Shown piece by piece: positions 35,164 through 43,800 of a DNA stretch of 64,000 bases. The notes under the pieces are model-generated. The model was given only the letters and a program-made list of their open reading frames with translations. It was not told the origin of the DNA and did not search any database. The DNA comes from Chitinophagaceae bacterium (GTDB lineage: Bacteria; Bacteroidota; Bacteroidia; Chitinophagales; Chitinophagaceae): contig JAHBTJ010000016.1 of assembly GCA_019638595.1 (NCBI GenBank), positions 110,832 through 174,831 on the forward strand, given 5' to 3'. The stretch's first letter is position 1; the number at the start of each line of letters is the position of its first letter. A program made the position numbers and the translations under genes.

Positions 35164-35751
35164 ATGAAACAGGAATTTACCATAACAGTGTATACCGAAA
35201 ATCATATTGGCCTGCTCAACCGCATTGCTATTATGTTTTCACGCAGGAAAATAAATATTGAAAGCCTGAATACTTCTCCCTCTGAGGTGGAAGGCATACA
35301 CCGCTTTACTATTGTGATTCACGAAGTGGAAGACGTGGTGAAAAAGCTGGTTCGCCAGATCGAAAAGCAGGTGGAAGTGCTGAAAGCATATTATAATAAT
35401 AATGATGAAATAGTATGGCAGGAGCTGGCATTATATAAGGTTTCTACTGATAAAGTTATTGAAGATGTTAAAGTGGAAAGGTTATTACGCCAGTATGGTG
35501 CAAGAGCTGTAGTGATCCGTAAAGACTATACGGTATTTGAAACCTCGGGGCACAGGGAAGAAATAGACAAGCTTACCGAAGTGCTGGGTCCGCTTGGATT
35601 GATTGAATTTGTGCGCAGCGCAAGAGTGGCTATTATTAACGCCAGCAGCGGATTTTATGAAAAGCTCCGGGAGTTTGAAGAAGAAAAGCCGGGGTCCGAA
35701 ATAGTAGAGAACGAATTTTTGGATAAGCAGGATGAGGTGTTTTCGATGTAG
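35164..35751 (+). CDS. ilvN: Acetolactate synthase regulatory (small) subunit
   Basis: 195 residues. Seen: N-terminal ACT domain (FTITVYTENHIGLLNRIAIMFSRRKINIESLN, about 4-35) that binds the feedback amino acid, followed by the family's second domain with RQYGARAVVIRKDYTVFETSGHREEIDKLTEVLGPLGLIEFVRSARVAI. The frame is open upstream into the methyltransferase (35110), but ATG 35164 gives the standard start. It stimulates IlvB and confers valine inhibition. A 216-bp gap with an internal promoter separates it from ilvC. Confidence 0.95.
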   Translation: MKQEFTITVYTENHIGLLNRIAIMFSRRKINIESLNTSPSEVEGIHRFTIVIHEVEDVVKKLVRQIEKQVEVLKAYYNNNDEIVWQELALYKVSTDKVIEDVKVERLLRQYGARAVVIRKDYTVFETSGHREEIDKLTEVLGPLGLIEFVRSARVAIINASSGFYEKLREFEEEKPGSEIVENEFLDKQDEVFSM

Positions 35752-35795
35752 GGGAGGAGCGGCCAGGTATCAGGAGTCAGCTATCAGGTAGTTAC

Positions 35796-35878
35796 GGGTT
35801 ACAGGTTTCAGGTACTCAAACTACACGCCTGTTGTCTGAAAATCCAGAGGCTTGAAACTCCAACCTGCAACCTGAATT
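35796..35878. repeat. GGTTACAGGTTTCAGG dispersed repeat, ilvN-ilvC gap
   Basis: GGGTTACAGGTTTCAGGTACTCAAACTAC followed by partly complementary GAAACTCCAACCTGCAACCTGAA. Related copies occur at 37029-37098, 46994-47040, 55004-55026 and, inverted, 57676-57690. Always intergenic. Confidence 0.55.
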
Positions 35879-35906
35879 TGATCAAGGATAAGTTTACAGG
35901 ATATAT

Positions 35907-35914
35907 TACTTTTG
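35907..35914 (+). promoter_or_regulatory. Internal promoter (-7 box) of ilvC
   Basis: TACTTTTG fits TAnnTTTG exactly and is followed by CG, as in many promoters of this group. No clean TTTG lies 19-20 nt upstream. Predicted start about 47 nt before ilvC, so ilvC may be transcribed separately from the attenuated operon. Confidence 0.45.
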
Positions 35915-35967
35915 CGACCTAAAACAATTTTCCAATTTTCAACATATCAAACTTTCAAACTAATAAC

Positions 35968-37017
35968 ATGGCAAAATTAAATTTCGGCGGCGTTGAGGAA
36001 AACGTAGTAACGCGTGAAGAATTTCCGTTAAGCAAAGCCCAGGAAGTATTAAAAAATGAAACGATTGCAGTGATCGGGTATGGTGTTCAGGGCCCCGGAC
36101 AGGCGTTGAACCAGAGAGATAACGGTATCAATGTAATTGTTGGTCAGCGTAAAAACTCTAAAACATGGGATAAAGCTGTGAAAGATGGTTTTGTTCCCGG
36201 GGAAAGTTTGTTTGAAATAGAAGAAGCATTGCAAAAAGGTACTATTATCTGCTACCTGCTAAGCGATGCGGCTCAAATTGAATTATGGCCTACCGTAAAA
36301 AAACATCTTACTGCCGGTAAAGCATTGTATTTCTCTCACGGCTTCGGTATAACTTTTAACGAGCAAACCGGTATCGTTCCTCCTAAAGATGTAGACGTAT
36401 TTTTGGTAGCACCAAAAGGTTCAGGTACATCATTACGCCGTATGTTTTTACAGGGTCGCGGATTGAACAGCAGCTATGCTATCTTCCAGGATGCAACCGG
36501 AAAAGCAAAAGACAGGGTAATTGCCCTGGGTATTGCTGTAGGCAGCGGTTACCTGTTTGAAACAGACTTCAAAAAAGAGGTATACAGCGATCTTACCGGT
36601 GAGCGTGGTACTTTAATGGGCGCTATACAAGGTATTTTTGCCGCTCAATACCAGGTATTGCGCGATAAAGGACATACCCCTTCTGAAGCATTCAACGAAA
36701 CTGTGGAAGAGCTTACACAATCATTAATGCCGCTGGTGGCGGAAAATGGTATGGACTGGATGTATGCCAACTGTTCAACCACTGCACAGCGCGGTGCATT
36801 GGATTGGTGGAAAAAGTTCCGCGATGCTACAGCCCCGGTATTCAAAGAATTATACGAAAGTGTAGCTACCGGTAAAGAATCTCAGCGCTCTATTGACAGC
36901 AACAGCAAAGCCGACTACCGCGAAAAGCTCGAAGAAGAATTAAAAGAGCTGCGCGAAAGCGAAATGTGGCAGGCAGGCAAAACCGTAAGGAGCCTGCGGC
37001 CAGAAAACCAGAAATAA
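35968..37017 (+). CDS. ilvC: Ketol-acid reductoisomerase
   Basis: 349-residue NAD(P)H-dependent isomeroreductase of the Val/Ile pathway. Seen: Rossmann start TIAVIGYGVQGPGQALNQRDNG (about 31-52), the cofactor loop GQRKNSKTW, HGFGITF and DVDVFLVAPKGSGTSLR, then the metal-binding C-terminal domain with SDLTGERGTLMGAIQGIF (about 209-226). It is slightly longer than the 330-residue class I enzymes, as in other Bacteroidota; the segment after APKG (SGTSLRRMFLQGRGLNSSYA) differs from the proteobacterial form, which is a lineage trait. It has its own candidate promoter. Confidence 0.95.
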   Translation: MAKLNFGGVEENVVTREEFPLSKAQEVLKNETIAVIGYGVQGPGQALNQRDNGINVIVGQRKNSKTWDKAVKDGFVPGESLFEIEEALQKGTIICYLLSDAAQIELWPTVKKHLTAGKALYFSHGFGITFNEQTGIVPPKDVDVFLVAPKGSGTSLRRMFLQGRGLNSSYAIFQDATGKAKDRVIALGIAVGSGYLFETDFKKEVYSDLTGERGTLMGAIQGIFAAQYQVLRDKGHTPSEAFNETVEELTQSLMPLVAENGMDWMYANCSTTAQRGALDWWKKFRDATAPVFKELYESVATGKESQRSIDSNSKADYREKLEEELKELRESEMWQAGKTVRSLRPENQK

Positions 37018-37028
37018 GGTGTAAGCAG

Positions 37029-37098
37029 TGAGTTACAGGTTTCAGGTTACAAGTTTCAGGTACTCAAACTACAAACCTGTAACCTGCCACTTGAAACC
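37029..37098. repeat. GGTTACAGGTTTCAGG dispersed repeat, ilvC-ilvA gap
   Basis: Fills the gap before ilvA: two tandem GTTACARGTTTCAGGT units, the same ACTCAAACTAC spacer as the copy in the ilvN-ilvC gap, then the complementary ACCTGTAACCTGCCACTTGAAACC. Foldable into a hairpin. Confidence 0.55.
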
Positions 37099-37104
37099 AT
37101 AAAG

Positions 37105-38391
37105 ATGAAAGACGAAAATAAAAACGAAACGATAAAGCAAAGCCTTCCTGTTTGGTCAGGAAGGCTTCTTTTTGCCCGGGCAGCCCAAAAGCTTAAAAAT
37201 GTAGTTGCCAGAACTCCCCTGGCTTATAACCTGAATTTTTCTAAAAAATATGGCTGCGATGTATATTTTAAACGGGAAGATCTACAGGTAGTGCGTTCTT
37301 ATAAATTACGCGGTGCATACAATATGATATCTTCCTTAACCCCCGAACAGCAGCAAAGAGGAGTGGTTTGCGCCAGCGCAGGCAACCATGCGCAGGGCTT
37401 TGCTTATAGCTGCAAAAAGCTCAATATAAAGGGTGTCATCTTCATGCCCGTTATCACCCCCAAACAAAAAATAACCCAAACGAAAATGTTTGGCGAAGAC
37501 AATATTGAAATAAAGCTGGTGGGCGATACTTTTGATGATTGCGCGGTAGCCGCTAAATCGTATACGGAAGAGCATGCGATGATATTTATTCCCCCCTTTG
37601 ATGATTACAGCATTATTGAAGGGCAGGGTACCGTAGCAGTGGAAATACTGGAAGATGAAAAGGATATTGATTATGTATTTGTGCCTGTGGGCGGCGGCGG
37701 ATTGGTAGCAGGAGTAGGAGCATATTTCAAACTGTTTAGTCCGCGAACAAAAATTATTGGGGTAGAGCCGGAAGGGGCGCCTTCTATGAAAGAGGCGTTG
37801 AAAGCCGGTGAGCCGGTAACCCTGCCTGCTATTGACAGGTTTGTAGACGGTGCCGCTGTTAAACGCATAGGCGATATTAGTTTTGAGATTGCCAAAGACG
37901 TGCTGGATGATGTATTGCTGGTGCCGGAGGGAAAGATTTGCACTACTATTTTGAAGTTATATAATGAAGACGCCATTGTGGTGGAGCCTGCCGGAGCCTT
38001 ATCCATTGCGGCGCTGGATGCCTATGCCGATAAGATCAGGGGCAAAAAAGTGGTTTGTATTATCAGTGGCAGCAATAATGATATAGACCGGATGCCCGAA
38101 ATAAAGGAGCGTTCGTTGCAGTACGAAGGATTGAAGCATTACTTCCTGGTAAGCTTTGCCCAGCGCCCCGGCGCGTTAAAGGAGTTTGTAAACAATGTGC
38201 TGGGAGAACGGGATGATATTACCCGTTTTGAATACATGCAGAAAACCAACAAGGAAGCGGGACCGGCACTGGTGGGCATTGAATTACAGAACAAAAACGA
38301 TTATATAAGATTGATCGAAAATATGAAGCGATACCAGGTAAACTTTTCTGAGATCAATAAAGATGACCGGCTGCTTTCTTACCTGGTGTGA
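37105..38391 (+). CDS. ilvA: Threonine dehydratase (threonine ammonia-lyase)
   Basis: 428-residue PLP enzyme that deaminates threonine to 2-oxobutyrate, the first isoleucine-specific step. Seen: PLP Lys67 in SYKLRGAYNM, the substrate Asn loop CASAGNHAQGFA (about 91-102), the glycine-rich phosphate loop VPVGGGGLVAG (about 193-203), and a C-terminal single ACT-like regulatory domain (about 340-428, FLVSFAQRPGALKEFVNNVLG). The first 23 codons contain a perfect terminator-like hairpin (37140-37174). No later in-frame ATG precedes the conserved KLKNVVARTPL, so the start is kept. Last gene of the ilv cluster. Confidence 0.95.
   Translation: MKDENKNETIKQSLPVWSGRLLFARAAQKLKNVVARTPLAYNLNFSKKYGCDVYFKREDLQVVRSYKLRGAYNMISSLTPEQQQRGVVCASAGNHAQGFAYSCKKLNIKGVIFMPVITPKQKITQTKMFGEDNIEIKLVGDTFDDCAVAAKSYTEEHAMIFIPPFDDYSIIEGQGTVAVEILEDEKDIDYVFVPVGGGGLVAGVGAYFKLFSPRTKIIGVEPEGAPSMKEALKAGEPVTLPAIDRFVDGAAVKRIGDISFEIAKDVLDDVLLVPEGKICTTILKLYNEDAIVVEPAGALSIAALDAYADKIRGKKVVCIISGSNNDIDRMPEIKERSLQYEGLKHYFLVSFAQRPGALKEFVNNVLGERDDITRFEYMQKTNKEAGPALVGIELQNKNDYIRLIENMKRYQVNFSEINKDDRLLSYLV
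37140..37174 (+). terminator. Terminator-like hairpin inside the ilvA 5' coding region
   Basis: Perfect 11-bp stem AAGCCTTCCTG (37140-37150) / CAGGAAGGCTT (37157-37167), 6-nt loop, then CTTTTTG. An A-rich stretch precedes it. It has every sequence mark of an intrinsic terminator but lies in codons 12-23 of ilvA, so translation could modulate it. Confidence 0.7.
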
Positions 38392-38415
38392 TATGAAAGA
38401 AACCATTTAAATGCG

Positions 38416-38472
38416 CAATTGTTGTTAGTAAAGCCGGACTTGTTGCTCAAGCTCAACCCAAACAACAGCGTT
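38416..38472. repeat. 57-bp direct repeat, left copy, flanking the hydrolase
   Basis: Ungapped match, 44 of 57 bases by eye, to 40072-40128 in the same orientation. It contains GTTGC...CTCAAC arms and an outer TGTTGTT/AACAACA inverted repeat, so it can form an imperfect cruciform. The two copies bracket 1.6 kb holding one AT-rich gene. Confidence 0.6.
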
Positions 38473-38483
38473 ATTAGCAGCAG

Positions 38484-39845
38484 TCAATTCGTTTTTATTT
38501 TTATGTTTGTTACCCAAAGAGCTTTTCTGTCAAATGTTGAAGTAAAGTTTTTTAAGAGAAATGTTTTGTCAGCCGTGATCTTTTTATTAAATACTTCTTT
38601 TCCATTAACCTTTACAATTACAGGATTTTGAAGATTAACCATTACCGGACTAATAAATAATTCAATCTCTTTTATTTGCGATGAATTTATTTCAAAAATA
38701 TTATTGTTATAGTAAGCTTTGACAGCAATGCTTTTATTCAAGTCATAATAAAGGTCATTCATATAAATCTTATCTCTTTTATTATATAATTTCGTATTAA
38801 GCTCTGCTTGCCATTGATTTTTTTCTAAAGCCATGTCAAATTGTGTAACACGAAGCCAGTCGCAAGTGCTATAATTAGGATCACTCATTTCCCATGTAAT
38901 GCTCTTTTGAAAAGGGTTTCTACTAATCCCCTTCATCCATTCATAACCGTAAGGCAAATCAATTTGTAAATGTTTATCGTAATGTTGATAGCCGATATAT
39001 TCTTTATATAAAACAGGACTGTTTAAAGAATCCAAAATTTTCATTATTAAACGTGTTTGTTGAATGGGTCTTAAATCGTCTAAATCAGAATGAACTAAAT
39101 ATAAAGGACGATTTAGTGTATTTCTTAAATATGTGTCATGGCTGGAAATTGTAGTAAGCATAGAATTGTAAATAACAAAACCTGCAAATGTAGATGGATT
39201 ATAAATTTCAAGCGCAAAAGCGCCATCAGAACCATCTGAATGTCCGAACGCAAAAACTTTATCATCGTTAATATTTAAAACTTGCTTTAATTGATTAATG
39301 ATAGCAACAAGAGTTTGATAAGTGGGATTGGTTTTATTTCTGTCGCCTCTTCCATTAAATCTGTTAACTACCCAATCAAAGTTTATCTTGCCATCGGAAT
39401 TAGGCCCATAGCTGTCAGCGTAAGGTCGGATAATAATAAAATTTTGCTTCGAAAAATAATTATAGAATAAATCCTCATCTGTGGCTGTATCTTTATAAGC
39501 ATCTTTGAAACTACTTAATACAACTGCACCATGTAAGATTAATACTGCTGGTGATGGAACATTATTTTGATAGTTTTCAGGGATATAAATTTTTAATGGA
39601 ATAGTTCCAAAAACAGAATCTTTATAAAGAAATAAATACCATTTTTTAGTGTCTTTGATTATAGGATATTGATTCCAGTTAGATAAAATATTATAAGCCG
39701 AATCATCATTGATATCTGGGTTGTTGCTTATACTTTGAATTTGTTTTTTGAAAGCCTCATTTTCACCTGGCAGGTTATTAAGTGTTTGCCCATAAGATAT
39801 GAAAGAAATGAGCACAAAGAATTGAAAGGAAATCAATTTAGTCAT
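38484..39845 (-). CDS. Secreted alpha/beta hydrolase-type esterase
   Basis: 453 residues. Seen: signal peptide (MTKLISFQFFVLISFISYG, cleavage near Gln20), alpha/beta hydrolase core with PAVLILHGAVVLS (about 98-110) and the nucleophile elbow FGHSDGSDGA (Ser in GHSDG, about residue 202), a late Asp region PLYLVHSDLDDLRP and His in YQHYDKH, then a C-terminal beta domain of about 120 residues. Resembles esterases of the LpqC/PHB depolymerase type, but the substrate is unknown. The gene is visibly more AT-rich than its neighbours and lies between two copies of a 57-bp direct repeat, both signs of acquisition (inference). Confidence 0.8.
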   Translation of the reverse strand: MTKLISFQFFVLISFISYGQTLNNLPGENEAFKKQIQSISNNPDINDDSAYNILSNWNQYPIIKDTKKWYLFLYKDSVFGTIPLKIYIPENYQNNVPSPAVLILHGAVVLSSFKDAYKDTATDEDLFYNYFSKQNFIIIRPYADSYGPNSDGKINFDWVVNRFNGRGDRNKTNPTYQTLVAIINQLKQVLNINDDKVFAFGHSDGSDGAFALEIYNPSTFAGFVIYNSMLTTISSHDTYLRNTLNRPLYLVHSDLDDLRPIQQTRLIMKILDSLNSPVLYKEYIGYQHYDKHLQIDLPYGYEWMKGISRNPFQKSITWEMSDPNYSTCDWLRVTQFDMALEKNQWQAELNTKLYNKRDKIYMNDLYYDLNKSIAVKAYYNNNIFEINSSQIKEIELFISPVMVNLQNPVIVKVNGKEVFNKKITADKTFLLKNFTSTFDRKALWVTNIKIKTN

Positions 39846-40204
39846 GATTGAAATTTAAACGCAGGTTATTAATTACGGTCAACCCATCAATAGCGGTTAC
39901 AAGGCAGGTATATCAAAAGATGTAAATATATTATATATAAATGTAATAAATAATTTTTCAGTTTACAAAACGCCTTGGGAACTTTTACCGCTCCTTTTCA
40001 TCGCCTCATCCGGTATGCAGCCTTTTGCTCACAGGCTAATAGTTAAATGTTTTAATAAACAGTAGCGATTCCAATTGTTGTTGGTGAAGCCTGACACGTT
40101 GCACACACTCAACACCAACAGCAATGTTTAGGCTTCTAATATTTTTTAAGGCTGTGATTTACTTTTTGTATCTTTATTTGGCTATAAGTAAATGAATTAT
40201 TGAT
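39846..40204. other. 359-bp gene-free, AT-rich spacer with the right direct repeat
   Basis: No credible ORF. It contains the right copy of the 57-bp repeat (40072-40128) and, just after it, AGGCTTC complementary to GAAGCCT inside the repeat. Otherwise AT-rich, with TATATATT tracts; it presumably holds the promoters of the flanking divergent genes. Confidence 0.5.
40072..40128. repeat. 57-bp direct repeat, right copy
   Basis: Partner of 38416-38472. TTGTTGTTGGTG near its start pairs with CACCAACAGCAA near its end (one mismatch). An inner GTTGCACACACTCAAC is also self-complementary at its ends. GCCTGAC and the following GTTTAGGC recall the outer sites of integron attC sequences, but the 45-nt spacing is short for attC. 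Confidence 0.55.
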
Positions 40205-40393
40205 ATGGCAGAGATTACACTAAAATTTGATGCAAAAAATACACTTGCTAAAAAAACATTAGATTATATTCTTTCTCTTGGAGTTTTCACAAAAGTTTCG
40301 GGAATAGAACAGGCTCTTAATGACGAAAAAAACGGAAAAATAAACCACTACGAGAACAGTAAGGATTTGTTTCAAAAGGTGCTTGGCAAATAA
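40205..40393 (+). CDS. Putative type II antitoxin
   Basis: 62-residue protein starting MAEITLKFDAKNTLAKKTLDY. Its stop overlaps the start of the next gene by one base (TAATG), the coupling usual for toxin-antitoxin pairs, and that gene encodes a RelE/YafQ-type toxin relative. Seen: an N-terminal strand pattern and a helical tail rich in Lys/Asn, compatible with a small RelE-partner antitoxin. The sequence alone does not name the antitoxin family; the call rests on size and on the partner. AT-rich like the rest of this islet. Confidence 0.65.
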   Translation: MAEITLKFDAKNTLAKKTLDYILSLGVFTKVSGIEQALNDEKNGKINHYENSKDLFQKVLGK

Positions 40394-40663
40394 TGTATCA
40401 ATTAAAAACTACCCATAGATTTGATAAAAGCCTGAAACTTTGCAGGAAAAGAGGTTACGATTTGAGTTTGTTGCAGGAAGTGATAGACTTGCTCCAGAAA
40501 ACAGGGAACCTTCCCGGAAAATACAAACCGCATAAATTGACTGGAAATTTTAAAGATTGTTGGAGTGCCATATAAAACCCGATTGGCTCTTGATTTGGAA
40601 ACAAAAGACAATAAGCTTATCTTATTGCTTTTAGATACAGGTACACACAGCGACTTGTTTTAA
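40393..40663 (+). pseudogene. YafQ/RelE-type toxin, frameshifted
   Basis: The first 60 codons read as a RelE-superfamily mRNA interferase of the YafQ type (TTHRFDKSLKLCRKRGYDLSLLQEVIDLL, then GNLPGKYKPHKLTGNFKDCW). The frame then stops early. Continuing in the second frame gives ECHIKPDWLLIWKQ and in the third DNKLILLLLDTGTHSDLF, the standard C-terminus, ending at TAA 40661-40663. Two single-base losses, one at a GG run near 40562 and one at an AAAA run near 40605, explain this. Either the toxin is dead, or the two homopolymer sites are sequencing errors. Confidence 0.75.
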
Positions 40664-40882
40664 ATATATAACGAAATAATCATATAAAATTTTCCGAGAT
40701 CAATCAGATATCCGGTTACACTCATATCCTGTATAATTTGATATTCACATCTTCCCGTTTTTTTTGAACATGGTATATTTTTTCCTGTTTTTTTTTGTAT
40801 TTTTACTCTCTTGCCTGCCACATGATTAGAAAAATTTTACTTTTTTCTATCTTTTTTGATTTTTATTTAAATATTCCTTTTT

Positions 40883-43800
40883 ATGGTTAGTAATGGCTTG
40901 TACAAACCTGAGTTTGAGCACGATTCCTGTGGTGTAGGTTTTGTAGCCAGCATCAAGGGCAATAAGTCGCACCAGATCATTTCAGACGCGCTCACAATTC
41001 TTGAGAATATGGAGCATAGGGGAGCCTGCGGTTGCGAAAGCAATACAGGCGATGGGGCGGGTATCATGATCCAGATCCCCCATGAGTTCTTTTTTGCCGA
41101 GTGTGTGAAGCTGGGTGTGCACCTGCCTGCTTTCGGACGATACGGGGTAGGGGTCATCTTTTTCCCGAAAGAGATCAGGCTTCGTGAAGAATGCAGGGAG
41201 ATTTTTGCCCGTGCCGCCGAAAAGCTGGGGCTGGAGATACTTACTTATCGCAAGATTCCTGTAAATACAGCAGGTATTGGCGCCACTGCTTTATCGGTAG
41301 AGCCCGAAATGGAACATGTGTTCATTGCATGCCCCGACCATATTCAGGATCCGGAGGATTTTGAAAGAAAACTATTTGTTCTCAGGAACTACGCTGCTCA
41401 CACTATCAATAATACGGTAAAGAAAGACGCTATAGGATTTTATATTCCTTCGCTTTCGTATAAAACCGTTACCTATAAAGGACAGCTTACCAGCGGCCAG
41501 GTACGCCATTATTTTACCGATCTTACCAATAAAAGGGTGGTAAGCGCTTTTGGTTTGGTACATTCCCGGTTTGCTACCAATACCTTTCCTTCGTGGAAGC
41601 TGGCGCAACCGTTCCGTTTTATAGCGCATAACGGGGAGATCAATACATTGCAGGGCAACCTGAACTGGCTGAAAACGAGTGAAAAAGGATTTTCTTCTCC
41701 CTATTTTACCAAAGAAGAAATGGATATGCTGCTGCCGATCGTTTCGAACGGGCTTTCGGATTCCGCATGTCTTGATAATATGGTTGAGCTGCTTACATTA
41801 TCCGGGCGTTCTTTACCCCATGTAATGATGATGCTCATTCCCGAAGCATGGGATGGTAACGATAAAATGGATCCTGCCAAAAGAGCGTTTTATGAATATC
41901 ATGCCGCTATCATGGAACCCTGGGATGGCCCGGCTTCCATATCGTTTACCGATGGAAGGATCATTGGCGCCACACTCGACAGGAACGGGCTCCGTCCTTC
42001 GCGTTTTTGCGTAACTCACGATGAGCGGGTGATCATGGCTTCCGAAACGGGTGCTTTGCCTGTAGATCCGCGTATTGTAAAAAGCTATGGCAGGCTGCAG
42101 CCGGGTAAAATGTTCGTGGTGGATATGGAGCAGGGAAGGATTATCAGCGATGAAGAGCTGAAGCAGGATATCTGCAACCGCAAGCCTTACAGCGACTGGC
42201 TGAATCAATATAAAATACGCCTTGAAGAACTGGATTCTCCGCGCGTAACCTTTACGCATCTTTCGGAAGAATCTGTTTTCAAATACCAGAAAGCTTTTGG
42301 TTACAGCACCGAAGACGTAGAGAACCTGATCAGGCCCATGGCGATTGATGCTAAAGAGCCTGTAGGCTCAATGGGAACAGATGTGCCTTTAGCTGTGCTC
42401 TCCGACCAGCCGCAGCACCTTAGCAGCTATTTTAAGCAACTGTTTGCGCAGGTTACCAATCCTCCCATTGATCCCATCAGGGAAAGGCTGGTGATGAGCC
42501 TTGCTTCCTATGTGGGCAATAATGGCAACCTGCTGGCGGAAGATCCCAGGCATTGTCACGCCGTGTCGTTAAAGCAGCCTATCCTTACCAGTACGGAGCT
42601 TGAAAAGTTAAGAAGTATTGATACCGGCATCTTCCAGGCGAAAACATTACAGTGTTATTTCAGGGCAGATGGTAAGCCCGGTTCTCTCAAAGCCGGTATT
42701 GACCGCCTTTGCCGCTACGCGGTAGACGCGGTAGAGGATGGCTTTGAAGTGATCATACTTTCTGACCGTGCTATAGATTCCGACCATGCGGCTATTCCTT
42801 CGCTGCTGGCGGTATCTTCTGTGCACCATCATCTCATCCGTAAAGGCTACCGCGGCCAGGTAGGCATTGTGGTAGAGGCCGGCGATGTTTGGGAAGTACA
42901 TCATTTTGCCTGCCTGATAGGCTTTGGCGCAACGGCTATTAATCCTTACCTGGCGCTGGCAACCATCCGTACCATGAAAGCCATCAAGAGGTGGGAAACA
43001 GAGCAGGAGTGGGAGACTTTACGCAAGAATTATGTAAAAGCGGTTTGTGACGGCTTGCTGAAGGTGTTCTCTAAAATGGGGATATCTACATTGCAGAGCT
43101 ACCAGGGCGCCCAAATATTTGAAATACTTGGCTTGAACCGGGATGTAGTAAACAAATGCTTTACAGGCGCCGTAAGCCGTATTGAAGGTATGGGGCTTGA
43201 TGAAATAGCCAAAGAAGCATTGGCGAAGCACACACTCGCTTTCAACCAGAAAAAAATACCTGTTGACCGCCTGGCGGTAGGCGGAATATACCAATGGAAA
43301 AGAAAAGGGGAATTCCATCTTTTCAATCCCCAAACCATTCACCTGCTGCAGTATTCAACAAGGATGAATGATTACGGTACTTTTAAAAAGTACAGCAAAA
43401 CCGTGAACGACCAGGGCGAAAAGGCCTGTACGCTCAGGAGCTTATTCAGGTTTAAAAGTAACCGGCCTTCTGTTCCTGTTGACGAAGTAGAGCCGGCTGA
43501 AAATATATACAGGCGTTTTGCCACTGGAGCCATGTCTTTCGGCTCTATTTCGTGGGAGGCGCATACCACGCTTGCTATTGCCATGAACCGCCTGGGCGGT
43601 AAAAGCAATACCGGCGAAGGCGGTGAAGACGAAAGGCGCTATGATCCGCTGCCCAACGGCGATTCAATGCGCTCTGCCATTAAGCAGGTGGCTTCTGCAC
43701 GCTTTGGGGTAACCAGCCAGTACCTTACAGAGGCTAACGAGCTGCAGATCAAAATGGCGCAGGGTGCAAAACCCGGTGAAGGCGGGCAGTTGCCGGGAGA

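Noticed and set aside
38416-40128. Firm call of a chromosomal integron cassette
   Set aside because: The repeats resemble attC only in part: the core-to-core distance is about 45 nt and no integrase is in the window. Kept as a hypothesis only.
40664-40882. Promoter or riboswitch upstream of gltB
   Set aside because: The region is T-rich with TATAATTTG- and TATCTTTT-like words but no TAnnTTTG at correct spacing and no conserved riboswitch core was recognisable.
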